From an uncultured Lachnospiraceae bacterium (GTDB taxonomy: Bacteria; Bacillota; Clostridia; Lachnospirales; Lachnospiraceae): a stretch of DNA of 52,316 nucleotides. The translations under genes were made by a program, and so were the position numbers. The number at the start of each line of letters is the position of its first letter. The first letter of the stretch is position 1. Of the stretch, positions 17,664-27,620 are shown in pieces. The notes beneath the pieces were generated by a model, which made no database searches, was not told the origin of the DNA, and saw only the letters and a program-made list of their open reading frames with translations. The stretch covers positions 1 through 52,316 of the forward strand of contig OMZG01000015.1 of NCBI GenBank assembly GCA_900315505.1, given 5' to 3'.

Positions 17664-17743
17664 GGGCTTGAAATAATAGATCGGATATAGCAGATTACTA
17701 TTCCTGCCAGAACAGACACAAGAAATGTGACTATCATTTCCAT
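17660..17743 (-). CDS. 27-residue hydrophobic single-pass peptide
   Basis: This short frame starts at ATG 17743 with an excellent ribosome-binding site (AAAGGAGGTG, on the minus strand about 17747-17757) and ends at TAG (17660-17662), overlapping the lysC stop. The product is MEM-IVTFLVSVLAGIVICYI-RSIISSP: one membrane helix with a short polar tail. It resembles small TFLVSVxAGxV peptides common in Clostridia that are often left unannotated; some comparable hydrophobic peptides act as type I toxins. Function here is unknown. The very strong translation start and its position in a spacer argue that it is real. Confidence 0.65.
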   Translation of the reverse strand: MEMIVTFLVSVLAGIVICYIRSIISSP

Positions 17744-17929
17744 AAATCCACCTCCTTTCGATACTGCTGAACGGAGCGGTAATTTCAGAAGTATATCAAA
17801 ATTTCGGGTGGATTAAAAGGGAATTTTTATCAAACATTTACTTGTGTCTTTTTTTTTATTCACATTTATTTAATACATTGTTAAAAAATGTAGTAAATTA
17901 CCCCAATAGCAGGCCTTTATTAGCCATAA

Positions 17930-17959
17930 TGCACAAAATTCATGTATACAATTTGTGCA
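17930..17959. promoter_or_regulatory. shared 30-bp palindromic box upstream of atpB
   Basis: TGCACAAA-N14-TTTGTGCA, a perfect 8-base inverted repeat. Its centre is about 69.5 bases before the predicted transcription start. The same left arm and spacing occur upstream of the galactoside (27547) and sucrose (45271) operons. It is probably a binding site for a dimeric regulator. Confidence 0.65.
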
Positions 17960-17978
17960 AAGTTCACAAAAAATTAAG

Positions 17979-18007
17979 TTGACTTTATTTTTCTTTTGTA
18001 TTAGAAT
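17979..18007 (+). promoter_or_regulatory. sigma-A promoter for the ATP synthase operon
   Basis: TTGACT (17979-17984) and TAGAAT (18002-18007), spacer 17 bases, each one mismatch from consensus. The predicted start is near 18014. Confidence 0.8.
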
Positions 18008-18047
18008 CCGTACAGTATTGAGAGTATGTGAAAGGAAGTGACAGCTT

Positions 18048-18734
18048 TTGGATACGCTTGTGACTTCGCTCAAGGAAGACCTGAACGTCAAAACGGTTTT
18101 TAAAATACCGATATTTGGCGGGATTCCGATCTATGAATCCGTGGTAGTGACATGGATCATCATAGCGGTGCTGCTGGTAGCATGTCTTCTGATGACGAGG
18201 AATTTGAGCGTGGAACATCCGAGAAAGAGACAGCTGCTGCTGGAGAGCAGTATCGAGAAATTGTATGACTTTTTCGGAGAGACAATCGGAGAAAATGGAA
18301 AGCGGTATGTGCCGTATCTCCTGTCGGTTCTTATCTTTATTGGATGTGCGAACCTGATAGGAATCATCGGATTCAAGCCGCCGACCAAGGACATGAATGT
18401 GACGATAGCCCTGTCAGTCATGAGTATCGTGCTGATAGAGGCCAGCGGAGTAGTCGCGAAGGGGCCGAAGAAGTTCCTGCACAGTTTCGCGGAACCAATG
18501 GCCGTCATCACACCGATCAATATCCTGGAGATATTTATCCGTCCGCTGTCGCTGTGCATGCGACTGTTCGGAAATGTACTTGGTTCATATGTCATCATGG
18601 AGCTCTTAAAGCTAGTGATCCCGGCAGTAGTACCGGCTCTCGCATCGCTCTATTTCGATATCTTCGATGGCCTGATCCAGGCTTACGTATTTGTATTCCT
18701 TACATCACTATTCATTAAAGAGAGTATAGATTAG
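18048..18734 (+). CDS. atpB: F0F1 ATP synthase subunit a
   Basis: Membrane subunit a forms the ion half-channels against the c-ring. The 228-residue protein has about five or six membrane helices. The essential arginine lies in PLSLCMRLFGNVLGSYV (around residue 173), the block equivalent to Arg210 of E. coli. The best start is TTG at 18048, preceded by AAAGGAAGTGA about 7 bases upstream; no ATG gives a complete N-terminus. It is the first gene of the operon and no atpI gene precedes it. A 184-base spacer with a structured element follows before atpE. Confidence 0.94.
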   Translation: MDTLVTSLKEDLNVKTVFKIPIFGGIPIYESVVVTWIIIAVLLVACLLMTRNLSVEHPRKRQLLLESSIEKLYDFFGETIGENGKRYVPYLLSVLIFIGCANLIGIIGFKPPTKDMNVTIALSVMSIVLIEASGVVAKGPKKFLHSFAEPMAVITPINILEIFIRPLSLCMRLFGNVLGSYVIMELLKLVIPAVVPALASLYFDIFDGLIQAYVFVFLTSLFIKESID

Positions 18735-18812
18735 GATATAGGGGATAGGACACAGGGGTAATGGGTTTCCCCACTTGTTGCGAATGAAGTAAAACCCTGC
18801 AAAGTAAATACA

Positions 18813-18893
18813 GCACGGGCGCGAGGGCAACGTGTGATCATGAGGAGCGTAAGCGACGACAGCGATCGCGCGGATGCCCGAATCAGCCCGTGC
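18813..18893 (+). ncRNA. structured intercistronic RNA element before atpE
   Basis: The atpB-atpE spacer can form three stacked helices: GCACGGGC (18813-18820) with GCCCGTGC (18886-18893), GGGC (18825-18828) with GCCC (18876-18879), and CGTGTGATC (18831-18839) with GATCGCGCG (18864-18872, two G-U pairs). The central loop holds GAGGAGCGTAAGCGACGAC. The element ends 14 bases before the strong atpE ribosome-binding site and has no U-tract. It could protect or process the message so that atpE is made in excess. It matches no riboswitch class I know. Confidence 0.55.
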
Positions 18894-18918
18894 GAGATAA
18901 ATCTTAGGAGGAAACATC

Positions 18919-19149
18919 ATGAGTTCAGCATTATTTGTAGCAATCGGAGCTGGTATCGCAGTACTTACAGGAATCGGCGCAGGCCTTGGAATCGGTCATG
19001 CCACATCAAGCGCAGTAGACGCAATCGCAAGACAGCCAGAAGCAAGCGGCAAGATTCAGAGTTCACTTCTTCTTGGATGCGCACTCGCAGAGGCAACCGC
19101 TATTTACGGATTCGTAATCGCCCTTCTTATAATCCTGTTCCTGAAATAA
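18919..19149 (+). CDS. atpE: F0F1 ATP synthase subunit c
   Basis: Proteolipid subunit of the rotor ring, 76 residues forming two membrane helices joined by the polar loop ARQPEA. The ion-binding glutamate lies in helix 2 within [10 protein letters not shown]. In sodium-dependent rings, glutamine in helix 1 and serine next to the glutamate act as ligands; here the corresponding residues are histidine (GIGH) and alanine (AEAT), which favours proton coupling. AGGAGG lies 7 bases before the ATG. The spacer on its 5' side contains a stable structured element, as might be expected for the subunit needed in most copies. Confidence 0.96.
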   Translation: MSSALFVAIGAGIAVLTGIGAGLGIGHATSSAVDAIARQPEASGKIQSSLLLGCALAEATAIYGFVIALLIILFLK

Positions 19150-19221
19150 ATAATACAGTGATTTGACAGAGAGGCGCTCGGACATAAAAGACATCTGTGT
19201 CTGGGCGCCGGGAGAAAAAAT

Positions 19222-19677
19222 ATGTTAAGTATTAATTTCTGGAACATCCTTTTCACGATCATCAATGTCCTCGTGATCTACTGGATACTTGACAAGCTTC
19301 TTTTCAAAAGAGTCATGAAAGTCGTGACCGAGAGAAAGAACGACATCAAGGAAAAGTACGACGAAGTCAGGCGTCGTGAAGAGGATGCACATAAAGAAAA
19401 AATAAAATATATGAAGAAGCAGGATGCTGCCGAGGAAGAAGCTGCAAAGATCATCAGGAATGCCCGTATCGAGGCAGACAGGATCCACGACAAGCGAATC
19501 GCAGATGCAGCTGAAGAGGCTGACAAGATCAGAGCCAAGGCCAGGGTCGATGCAGAGAATACGAAGCAGAGAAATCTGGATGAGAGCCGTGAGGCAATCA
19601 GCGCACTGGCAATGATGGCAGCAAAGAAGATCCTTGAAAATGGCGGTGAAGCAGATGCAGCAGGAAAGAATTCATAA
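19222..19677 (+). CDS. atpF: F0F1 ATP synthase subunit b
   Basis: Peripheral-stalk subunit with one N-terminal membrane helix (residues 5-28, NFWNILFTIINVLVIYWIL) followed by a long charged coiled coil (VTERKNDIKEKYDEVRRREED onwards). Length is 151 residues, near the usual 160-170. GGGAGAA precedes the ATG. The end overlaps the start of atpH in another frame, indicating coupled translation. Confidence 0.95.
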   Translation: MLSINFWNILFTIINVLVIYWILDKLLFKRVMKVVTERKNDIKEKYDEVRRREEDAHKEKIKYMKKQDAAEEEAAKIIRNARIEADRIHDKRIADAAEEADKIRAKARVDAENTKQRNLDESREAISALAMMAAKKILENGGEADAAGKNS

Positions 19678-20179
19678 TAATGCGCTTGTCCTGTCACAGC
19701 TTCCTGTCAAGCGTGAGGAAGTGCTTGATGTACTTCGTGAGCTTGAAGGGACACCAATATACATGGATCTCATGATGAGTCCGGTCGTATACAGCAAAAA
19801 AAAGGAAGCCATAGAAAAAAAGCTTTCAGCCAAAGCCGGAGGCTCAAAAATTTTTACAGACTTCCTGCTCGTCATGATCAGGAATCACAATGAGAAGCTG
19901 ATACCCGATATCCTTCGTGAGTATGTGAAGATCGAGGATGAGAAGGCAGGACTTTTCGTAGCTGATTTTTTTTATGTGAAGGACGATGAGATAGAATCCG
20001 GTGAGCAGCAGGCGAAGGTGGCTCTGGATAAGGTTTTTCCAGGAAAGAACTTCCGCTTCTGTGTCACTAAGGATGAATCCTTAATTGGCGGCTGGCTCGT
20101 AAGATGCAATAACATCGAGATCGACAGGAGCTATAAAGGACAGTTAAAGCAACTAGAAGATAAAATTAACGGGAGGTGA
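19655..20179 (+). CDS. atpH: F0F1 ATP synthase subunit delta
   Basis: Delta connects the peripheral stalk to the F1 head. The protein of about 174 residues has an N-terminal helical domain and the C-terminal strand-rich region ([35 protein letters not shown]), equivalent to the conserved IGGxxIRxxxxxxDxSxxxxL pattern. The start is uncertain: ATG 19655 has GGTGA just upstream, while ATG 19640 is also in frame. It overlaps atpF by at least 23 bases. The N-terminus is divergent from better-known delta subunits, but position and C-terminus leave little doubt. Confidence 0.9.
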   Translation: MQQERIHNNALVLSQLPVKREEVLDVLRELEGTPIYMDLMMSPVVYSKKKEAIEKKLSAKAGGSKIFTDFLLVMIRNHNEKLIPDILREYVKIEDEKAGLFVADFFYVKDDEIESGEQQAKVALDKVFPGKNFRFCVTKDESLIGGWLVRCNNIEIDRSYKGQLKQLEDKINGR

Positions 20180-20184
20180 AGATC

Positions 20185-21690
20185 ATGGCAGCAGTAAGCG
20201 CTACCGACATTATCTCCATCATTAAAAGTGAAATAGAGAATTTTGATGCCGATTTCGAAGCCAGGGAGACCGGAGAGGTCATCAGCGTCGGAGACGGTAT
20301 TGCGAGAATATATGGTATAGATCATGCCGAGTATGGCGAGGTCGTTGTGTTTGATAACGGCGTCAAGGCCATGGTGCAGGATATCAAGGAGCATGAGATC
20401 GGAGTCATCCTCTTCGGACGTGATACAGGAATCCATGAAGGAAGCCGTGTAGCACGTACAGGCAAGAGAGCAGGTATTCCGACAGGCCATGCATTCCTTG
20501 GAAGAGTAATCAATGCACTTGGTGAGCCAATCGATGGCCAAGGTGAGATAAAAGAAGATGAGTATCGTCCTGTAGAGCATGAGGCTCCTGGAATCATAGA
20601 CAGACAGTCAGTAGATACTCCTCTTGAAACAGGAATTCTGGCAATCGACTCAATGTTCCCTATCGGACGTGGACAGCGAGAGCTGATCATCGGGGACAGG
20701 CAGACAGGTAAGACATCAATCGCAACAGATACGATCATCAACCAGAAGGGCAAGGATGTCATCTGTATCTATGCGGCAATCGGCCAGAAGGCCTCGACAG
20801 TCGCAAGAGTTGTTGAGAACCTGAAGAAGTTCGATGCAATCGATTACAGCATCGTGGTCGCAGCAACAGCTGCCGATCCTGTAGCCTGCCAGTATATAGC
20901 TCCATATGCCGCTACATCAATGGCTGAGCATTTCATGGAGCAGGGAAAAGATGTACTGATCGTCTATGATGATCTCTCAAAGCACGCAGTTGCATACCGT
21001 GCAATTTCCCTTCTGCTTGGCAGATCGCCAGGACGTGAAGCATATCCAGGAGATGTATTCTATCTTCATTCAAGACTGCTTGAGAGATGTGCACGTCTTT
21101 CAGATGAGAAGGGCGGCGGTTCTATCACAGCTCTACCTATCATCGAGACACAGGATGGCGATGTATCGGCATACATTCCGACAAACGTCATTTCAATCAC
21201 AGATGGTCAGATCTTTCTTGAGACGAATCTGTTCTTCGAAGGTCAGAGGCCTGCAGTCAACGTCGGATTGTCAGTATCCCGTGTAGGTGGTGCAGCCCAG
21301 ACCAAGGCCATGAAGAGGGCATCAGGAACCATTCGTATCGATCTGGCACAGTACAGAGAGCTCGAGGTATTCACCCAGTTCTCATCAGATCTTGATGATA
21401 CAACGAAGGCACAGCTTGATCATGGTAATGCCCTGATGGAGCTCTTAAAGCAGCCTCTTAACCATCCTCTGTCAATGTCAGCACAGGTCATCACTCTTGT
21501 ACTGGCGCAGGAGAAGTTCTTCGACGATATCGACAGGGACAAGGTAAAGAAGGCACAGATGGATGTTCTCGGTGCGGTAAAGGATACTGCGGCAGATGCC
21601 GTCAATGCTCTCGAGACAAAGAAAGAGCTCACAGATGATATAAAGAAGCGGATAATTGATGCCGCTAATGCATATAAAGCATCGAGGTGA
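20185..21690 (+). CDS. atpA: F0F1 ATP synthase subunit alpha
   Basis: Non-catalytic nucleotide-binding subunit of F1. It has 501 residues with Walker A GDRQTGKT at 170-177 and the [14 protein letters not shown] region containing the conserved arginine finger. The start is ATG 20185, preceded by GGGAGGTGA, which also contains the atpH stop. An in-frame ATG at 20176 lies within this ribosome-binding site and is rejected. It is followed after 6 bases by atpG. Confidence 0.98.
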   Translation: MAAVSATDIISIIKSEIENFDADFEARETGEVISVGDGIARIYGIDHAEYGEVVVFDNGVKAMVQDIKEHEIGVILFGRDTGIHEGSRVARTGKRAGIPTGHAFLGRVINALGEPIDGQGEIKEDEYRPVEHEAPGIIDRQSVDTPLETGILAIDSMFPIGRGQRELIIGDRQTGKTSIATDTIINQKGKDVICIYAAIGQKASTVARVVENLKKFDAIDYSIVVAATAADPVACQYIAPYAATSMAEHFMEQGKDVLIVYDDLSKHAVAYRAISLLLGRSPGREAYPGDVFYLHSRLLERCARLSDEKGGGSITALPIIETQDGDVSAYIPTNVISITDGQIFLETNLFFEGQRPAVNVGLSVSRVGGAAQTKAMKRASGTIRIDLAQYRELEVFTQFSSDLDDTTKAQLDHGNALMELLKQPLNHPLSMSAQVITLVLAQEKFFDDIDRDKVKKAQMDVLGAVKDTAADAVNALETKKELTDDIKKRIIDAANAYKASR

Positions 21691-21696
21691 TAGCCT

Positions 21697-22587
21697 ATGT
21701 CATCTACGAAGGAGATAAAAGACAGGATTTCAAGCGTCAGTGATACGCTTAAGATCACGAATGCCATGTATCTGATTTCTTCATCGAAGCTCAAGAAGGC
21801 AAAGAAGTCACTTGCGGATACGGAGCCCTTTTTCTATTCGCTCCAGAGTGCGGTGACGCGAATGCTTCGTCATGTGCCTGATATGAAGAGCCCGTATTTT
21901 GAAGATGCGGATTCCAATGATGAAGAGAAAAAGGTCGGACTGCTCGTGGTCACAGCCGATAAGGGACTGGCTGGTGCATACAACCACAATGTCCTGAAGA
22001 TCATGGACAGGCAGCTGGAAAAATTCAAGGACGCAAAAGTCTACTGTATGGGACAGATCGGTAAGCACTATCTGGAATCAAAAGGTGTGGAGATTGATAC
22101 CCAGTTCAATTATGTGGTTCAGGATCCGAATCTTTCGCGTGCCCGCAGGATTACAGAGACGCTGGTCAATGATTTCCGTCAGCATAAGGTGGATGAGGTC
22201 GTGATGATCTACACCAGAATGGAAAATGCGATGACTGAGACTGCAGAGGTCAGACAGCTGCTTCCTCTCGTCAGAGAAAGCTTTGTCGGTGAGACAACGC
22301 AGTATCTGCCAGCAGATGTTCCAGTTGAGTCGATCAAATTTGTCCCATCACCTGAGATGGTCATGAGCCGTATCGCTCCTGAATATGTGACAGGATTCGT
22401 ATATGGAGCTCTTGTAGAGTCGTTCTGCTGTGAGCAGCATGCGCGAATGACTGCAATGCAGTCGGCTACAGATGCCGGTGAGAAGATGCTCAAGAGCCTG
22501 AATACAGAGTACAACAGAGCAAGGCAGGCTGCGATCACGCAGGAGATCACTGAGATTGTGGCTGGCGCAAGAGCACAGCAGAGGACA

Positions 22588-22590
<3 letters not shown>
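21697..22590 (+). CDS. atpG: F0F1 ATP synthase subunit gamma
   Basis: Central rotor shaft of F1. It has 297 residues with the long N-terminal helix (KEIKDRISSVSDTLKITNAMYLI) and C-terminal helix (NRARQAAITQEITEIVAGARA) that form the coiled coil. A conserved VTADKGLAGAYNHNVLK segment is also present. GAGGTGA overlaps the end of atpA. The stop codon lies inside the first arm of the long repeat hairpin at 22588-22683. Confidence 0.97.
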
Positions 22591-24095
<1,505 letters not shown>

Positions 24096-24109
24096 TCGGG
24101 AGGCCGGTT

Positions 24110-24556
24110 ATGTTTTATTTAAAAGTTATTGCCGCCGACCGGACATTCTACGCCGGGTTTGCGGATTCAGTCATATTCCAGTCTCATGACGGACGTGAGC
24201 AGATCCTGTCCCATCATGAGAATATGGTCATAGCGCTTGATGAAGGTGAGATCGAGATAAGGCCAGCCGACCATGCCGGAAATGGAGCAGGTTCAAGTGA
24301 AGCTGTCAGTGGTCAGGCAAAGGTCAGGGGCCTTGCAGGCATGGGTTTTGCAGAGGTAGTGAACAATCGAGTGACTATAATCGTTGAGTCCTGTGAGAGG
24401 CCGGAGGAGATCGATGTCCGCCGTGCCGAGGAGGCGAAGGAGCGAGCCCAGGAGCAGCTGCGCCAGAAGCAGAGCATCCAGGAGTATTACCACTCCCGTG
24501 CATCGCTTGCCCGTGCAATGGCACGACTCGAGGCCGCACGAAAGAACAGGCAATGA
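24110..24556 (+). CDS. atpC: F0F1 ATP synthase subunit epsilon
   Basis: Central-stalk subunit that couples and inhibits the enzyme. It has 148 residues with an N-terminal beta-sandwich (FYLKVIAADRTFYAGFADSVIFQSHDGREQILSHHENMVIAL) and a C-terminal helical hairpin rich in Arg and Glu. It carries a short insertion of Gly and Ser around residues 58-72 (NGAGSSEAVSG) not usual in the family. It is the last gene of the operon, ending at a strong terminator starting one base after the stop codon. Confidence 0.95.
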   Translation: MFYLKVIAADRTFYAGFADSVIFQSHDGREQILSHHENMVIALDEGEIEIRPADHAGNGAGSSEAVSGQAKVRGLAGMGFAEVVNNRVTIIVESCERPEEIDVRRAEEAKERAQEQLRQKQSIQEYYHSRASLARAMARLEAARKNRQ

Positions 24557-24599
24557 TGAAAAGATGAAAAAGGGACGCGTCCCCTTTTTCATCTTTTTT
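24557..24599 (+). terminator. palindromic terminator of the atp operon
   Basis: An almost perfect palindrome centred on ACGCGT with GATGAAAAAGGG and CCCTTTTTCATC arms and a terminal U-tract. All 43 bases are identical to 3687-3729 behind metK, 21 kb away, and a variant lies at 42833-42871. Confidence 0.92.
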
Positions 24600-24661
24600 C
24601 TTTTCCATAAATATGATATAATCGCGTTTATAAATTTTTTATATTCAGGAAAGGAAAGAAA

Positions 24662-26050
24662 ATGGAAAAGAAAAGTAAAAGTGGCTCGTTTACCGGCCAG
24701 CTCGGATTCGTGCTCGCAGCCGCAGGGAGCGCAGTAGGAGTCGGGAATATATGGAGATTCCCGTATCTGGCTGCGAAGGACGGGGGAGGATTATTTCTTA
24801 TCATTTATCTGGTGCTGGTGCTGACCTTCGGATTCACGCTTCTGACGAGTGATATCACGATAGGCAGGAAGACCGGAAAGAGCGCGATAGGCGCATACAC
24901 GGAGATGAATCCCAAGTGGAAGTTCTTAGGGATCCTCACATTTTTCGTGCCGGTAGTCATCATGACCTACTATGCCGTGATCGGAGGCTGGATCACGAAG
25001 TATATGGTGAGCTTTGTGACCGGTCAGGGCAGGGCAGCAGCGGCCGATGGATATTTTTCGTCGTTTATTTCCGATCCGGTTCAGTCGGTGATCTATGCAG
25101 TCATTCCCATGGTAATCACAGCAGTAATCATCTACAGAGGAGTAGAAAACGGAATCGAAGCCTGCTCGAAGTTCATGATGCCGGTTCTTCTTGTACTCAT
25201 CGTATTTATCGCAGTATATGCGATGTTTATCCATCATGACGGCAGGACAGGATTACAGGGATTCATGGTGTATATCACACCGAATGTAGAGGGGCTTACG
25301 GTGAAGAAATTCATGGCAGTGCTTCTCGATGCGATGAGCCAGCTCTTCTTCTCGCTGTCAGTATCAATGGGCATCATGATCACCTATGGCTCCTATGTGA
25401 AAAAGGACGTAGACCTCAATAAGGCAGTGAGCCAGATAGAAATATTCGATACCGGAGTAGCTCTTCTTGCAGGAATGGCAATCATCCCATCTGTATTTGT
25501 ATTCTCAGGACTTGATGGAATGAATAAAGGCCCTGGACTCATGTTTATCTCACTGCCAAAGGTATTTGCCTCGATGGGAGTAATTGGAAATGTGGTCGGA
25601 GCAGCCTTCTTTATAATGGCAGTCTTTGCCACGCTTACGTCGTGCATCTCGGTGCTTGAAGCGATCACAGCGAACTGCATGGAGGTATTTCATACGCAGC
25701 GCCATAGGACGACGCTTGCACTCGGAGTCATTTACACTATAGCATCAGTAGTGATCGCACTTGGATACAGCGCCTTCTACTGCGAGATCCCACTACCGAA
25801 CGGAACAGTCGGCCAGCTTCTCGATCTGATGGATTACATCAGCAATTCAGTCATGATGCCGTTTATCTCACTTCTTTCCACAATTCTGATCGGCTGGATC
25901 GTCCGGCCGAAGTGGATCATAGATGAGGTAGAATCAAGCGGTGTCCGATTCCACAGAAAGCAGCTGTATATAGTGATGGTGAAGTTCGTATGCCCGGTGA
26001 TCATGGTGATGCTCTTCCTTCAGTCGACAGGTCTGCTTGCAAAATTGTAA
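24662..26050 (+). CDS. sodium:neurotransmitter symporter (NSS/SNF) family transporter
   Basis: Predicted Na+-coupled amino-acid importer related to LeuT and MhsT. The first helix carries the family motif GFVLAAAGSAVGVGNIWRFPYLAAKDGGG (residues 16-44), which holds the sodium and substrate sites. It has 462 residues and about 11 membrane helices, one fewer than LeuT, as in MhsT. AGGAAAG precedes the ATG. It follows the atp terminator and is separated by 60 bases from the unrelated GH13 gene. Substrate is unknown; aromatic or branched amino acids are typical for bacterial members. Confidence 0.93.
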   Translation: MEKKSKSGSFTGQLGFVLAAAGSAVGVGNIWRFPYLAAKDGGGLFLIIYLVLVLTFGFTLLTSDITIGRKTGKSAIGAYTEMNPKWKFLGILTFFVPVVIMTYYAVIGGWITKYMVSFVTGQGRAAAADGYFSSFISDPVQSVIYAVIPMVITAVIIYRGVENGIEACSKFMMPVLLVLIVFIAVYAMFIHHDGRTGLQGFMVYITPNVEGLTVKKFMAVLLDAMSQLFFSLSVSMGIMITYGSYVKKDVDLNKAVSQIEIFDTGVALLAGMAIIPSVFVFSGLDGMNKGPGLMFISLPKVFASMGVIGNVVGAAFFIMAVFATLTSCISVLEAITANCMEVFHTQRHRTTLALGVIYTIASVVIALGYSAFYCEIPLPNGTVGQLLDLMDYISNSVMMPFISLLSTILIGWIVRPKWIIDEVESSGVRFHRKQLYIVMVKFVCPVIMVMLFLQSTGLLAKL

Positions 26051-26110
26051 AAAGTACCAGAAACAGTTATAATAATCTCCTGAAAGCATTAGCAGCGAAA
26101 GGAGGTTACT

Positions 26111-27448
26111 ATGGCAGAAGAGGTTTTTGATGATAGTCCGTGGTGGGAGAGTGCAGTATTCTATCAGATATATCCGCTAGGTATGTGCGGCGCGCCGTTC
26201 GAGAATGACGGAGTCCTGGAGCACAGGCTTCTGAAGGTTCTTGACTGGATACCGCATCTGCAGAAGCTGAATGTGAATGCAGTATATTTTTCACCACTAT
26301 TTGAGAGCGATACGCATGGATATAATACAAGAGATTACAGAAAGGTAGATGTGCGTCTTGGCACGAATGACGACCTGAGGACTGTAGTAGATGCCATGCA
26401 TGAGGCCGGAATAAAGGTGATCCTTGACGGCGTGTTCAATCATGTAGGCAGGGGATTCTTCGGCTTTAAGGATGTCCAGGAGAAGAAATGGGATTCACCG
26501 TATAAGGACTGGTTCCATCTCAGCTTTGACGGGAACAGTGATTATAATGACGGTTTCTGGTATGAAGGCTGGGAAGGCGCCAATGACCTTGTGAAGCTGA
26601 ATCTGCAGAATCCTGCAGTCACCGACTATCTGATGGATTCCGTAAAGTACTGGATTGATGAATTCGGAATCGACGGACTCAGACTCGATGTGGCATACAT
26701 GGTCGACAGGGAGTTCCTGAAGCGCCTGCGCAGGGAGACCTCGCAGTGGAAAAAGGATTTCTTCCTCGCAGGAGAGATGATCGGCGGAGATTATAATCAG
26801 ATCATGAATGATGAGATGTGCCATTCCGTGACGAACTATGAGTGCAGGAAGGGAATCTACTCGGCAATCAATTCAGACAATCTCTTCGAGATCTGCCATT
26901 CGCTGCTCAGACAGTTCGGATCGGAGCAGTGGTGTCCGTATCGCGGAAAGCATCTGCTCTCATTCGTGGACAATCACGATGTGGCCAGGATCGCGACAGA
27001 GCTGAATGACGAGAGAAATCTTCCGATAGCATACGCCTTTGTCTTCGGACAGCCGGGAATACCGGTAGTTTACTATGGCTCTGAATGGGGTATCAGGGGC
27101 GAGAAGAAGCCAGGAGATAAGGAACTGCGTCCTGCAATAGATAAGCCTGAGTGGAATGACCTCACTACCACGATAGCAGCGATGGCTAAGGCCCACAGGG
27201 AGTCTCCGGCACTCTGTTTCGGGGATGTTTCGATGAGACTTCTTGAGAATAAGCACTGCATCTTCGAGAGAAATTATAATGGTGACCGGGTGATGGTCGC
27301 AGTCAATCTTGAGGATAATGAATACCATGCGCACTTTGACGCACAGGCAGGAAGAGCAAGGGATCTGATCACCGGCGGGTGGCATGATTTCGGCGGAGGA
27401 CTTGTGATGGAGCCGCACTGTGCATACTTCCTTCATGTAGAGGACTGA
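26111..27448 (+). CDS. GH13 alpha-glycosidase (alpha-amylase family)
   Basis: Cytosolic (no signal peptide) alpha-amylase-superfamily enzyme of 445 residues. The four GH13 regions are visible: DGVFNHVG (106-113), GLRLDVAY with nucleophile D193, LAGEMI with acid/base E222, and FVDNHD with D290. It starts close to the barrel (SAVFYQIYPLG) and so lacks the N-terminal domain of neopullulanases, resembling short maltodextrin- or cyclodextrin-acting hydrolases. AAAGGAGG precedes the ATG. The terminator at 27470 separates it from the galactoside operon, so a role in that pathway should not be assumed. Exact specificity cannot be read from sequence. Confidence 0.92.
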   Translation: MAEEVFDDSPWWESAVFYQIYPLGMCGAPFENDGVLEHRLLKVLDWIPHLQKLNVNAVYFSPLFESDTHGYNTRDYRKVDVRLGTNDDLRTVVDAMHEAGIKVILDGVFNHVGRGFFGFKDVQEKKWDSPYKDWFHLSFDGNSDYNDGFWYEGWEGANDLVKLNLQNPAVTDYLMDSVKYWIDEFGIDGLRLDVAYMVDREFLKRLRRETSQWKKDFFLAGEMIGGDYNQIMNDEMCHSVTNYECRKGIYSAINSDNLFEICHSLLRQFGSEQWCPYRGKHLLSFVDNHDVARIATELNDERNLPIAYAFVFGQPGIPVVYYGSEWGIRGEKKPGDKELRPAIDKPEWNDLTTTIAAMAKAHRESPALCFGDVSMRLLENKHCIFERNYNGDRVMVAVNLEDNEYHAHFDAQAGRARDLITGGWHDFGGGLVMEPHCAYFLHVED

Positions 27449-27469
27449 TTTTTTTATAAAAAGGCTTTG

Positions 27470-27518
27470 GACGGTACTGCTTTCATTATGCAGAAATGAA
27501 GGCAGCACCGTCTTTTTT
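27470..27518 (+). terminator. terminator after the GH13 gene
   Basis: GACGGT-CTGC-TTCATT pairs with AATGAAGGCAGCACCGTC around a short loop, followed by TTTTTT. A strong intrinsic terminator that isolates the following operon. Confidence 0.92.
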
Positions 27519-27524
27519 GATAAA

Positions 27525-27544
27525 TTGCGCAACCGATTGAGCAA
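27525..27544. promoter_or_regulatory. LacI-type operator O1 of the galactoside operon
   Basis: The near-palindrome TTGCGCAACCGATTGAGCAA has the CG centre typical of LacI-family operators. A second copy of its core, CAACCGATTG, lies at 27626-27635. The regulator encoded at 31492 in the same operon is the probable ligand. Confidence 0.72.
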
Positions 27545-27546
27545 AG

Positions 27547-27576
27547 TGCACAAAAATGACTACCGATTTTTGTCAA
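27547..27576. promoter_or_regulatory. shared 30-bp palindromic box upstream of the galactoside promoter
   Basis: TGCACAAA-N14-TTTGTCAA, with extended inner symmetry ACAAAAAT-N8-ATTTTTGT. It ends 9 bases before the -35 hexamer; its centre is about 60 bases before the predicted start. The left arm and spacing match boxes before atpB and the sucrose operon. Confidence 0.68.
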
Positions 27577-27585
27577 ATATGTCGA

Positions 27586-27614
27586 TTGACTACAATAGAC
27601 AAAGTGAGTATATT
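27586..27614 (+). promoter_or_regulatory. sigma-A promoter of the galactoside operon
   Basis: TTGACT (27586-27591) and TATATT (27609-27614) with a 17-base spacer; predicted start near 27621. Confidence 0.8.
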
Positions 27615-27620
27615 ATTAAA

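Larger units (their letters stand above)
17744..18047. other. AT-rich control region upstream of the ATP synthase operon
   Basis: These 304 bases contain no convincing gene. From left to right they hold the leader of the small minus-strand peptide, a run of T and A, a 30-bp palindromic box (17930-17959) and the atp promoter (17979-18007). A possible antisense antitoxin RNA for the small peptide could lie here, but I see no clear promoter for it. Confidence 0.6.

Noticed and set aside
24384-24737. Open frame across the atpC end and terminator
   Set aside because: It runs through the atpC stop region and a terminator palindrome in another frame and encodes nothing recognisable.
26111-27448. 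Assigning the GH13 gene to the following galactoside operon
   Set aside because: A strong terminator at 27470 and a separate promoter at 27586 lie between them, and alpha-glucan hydrolysis does not fit galactoside use.
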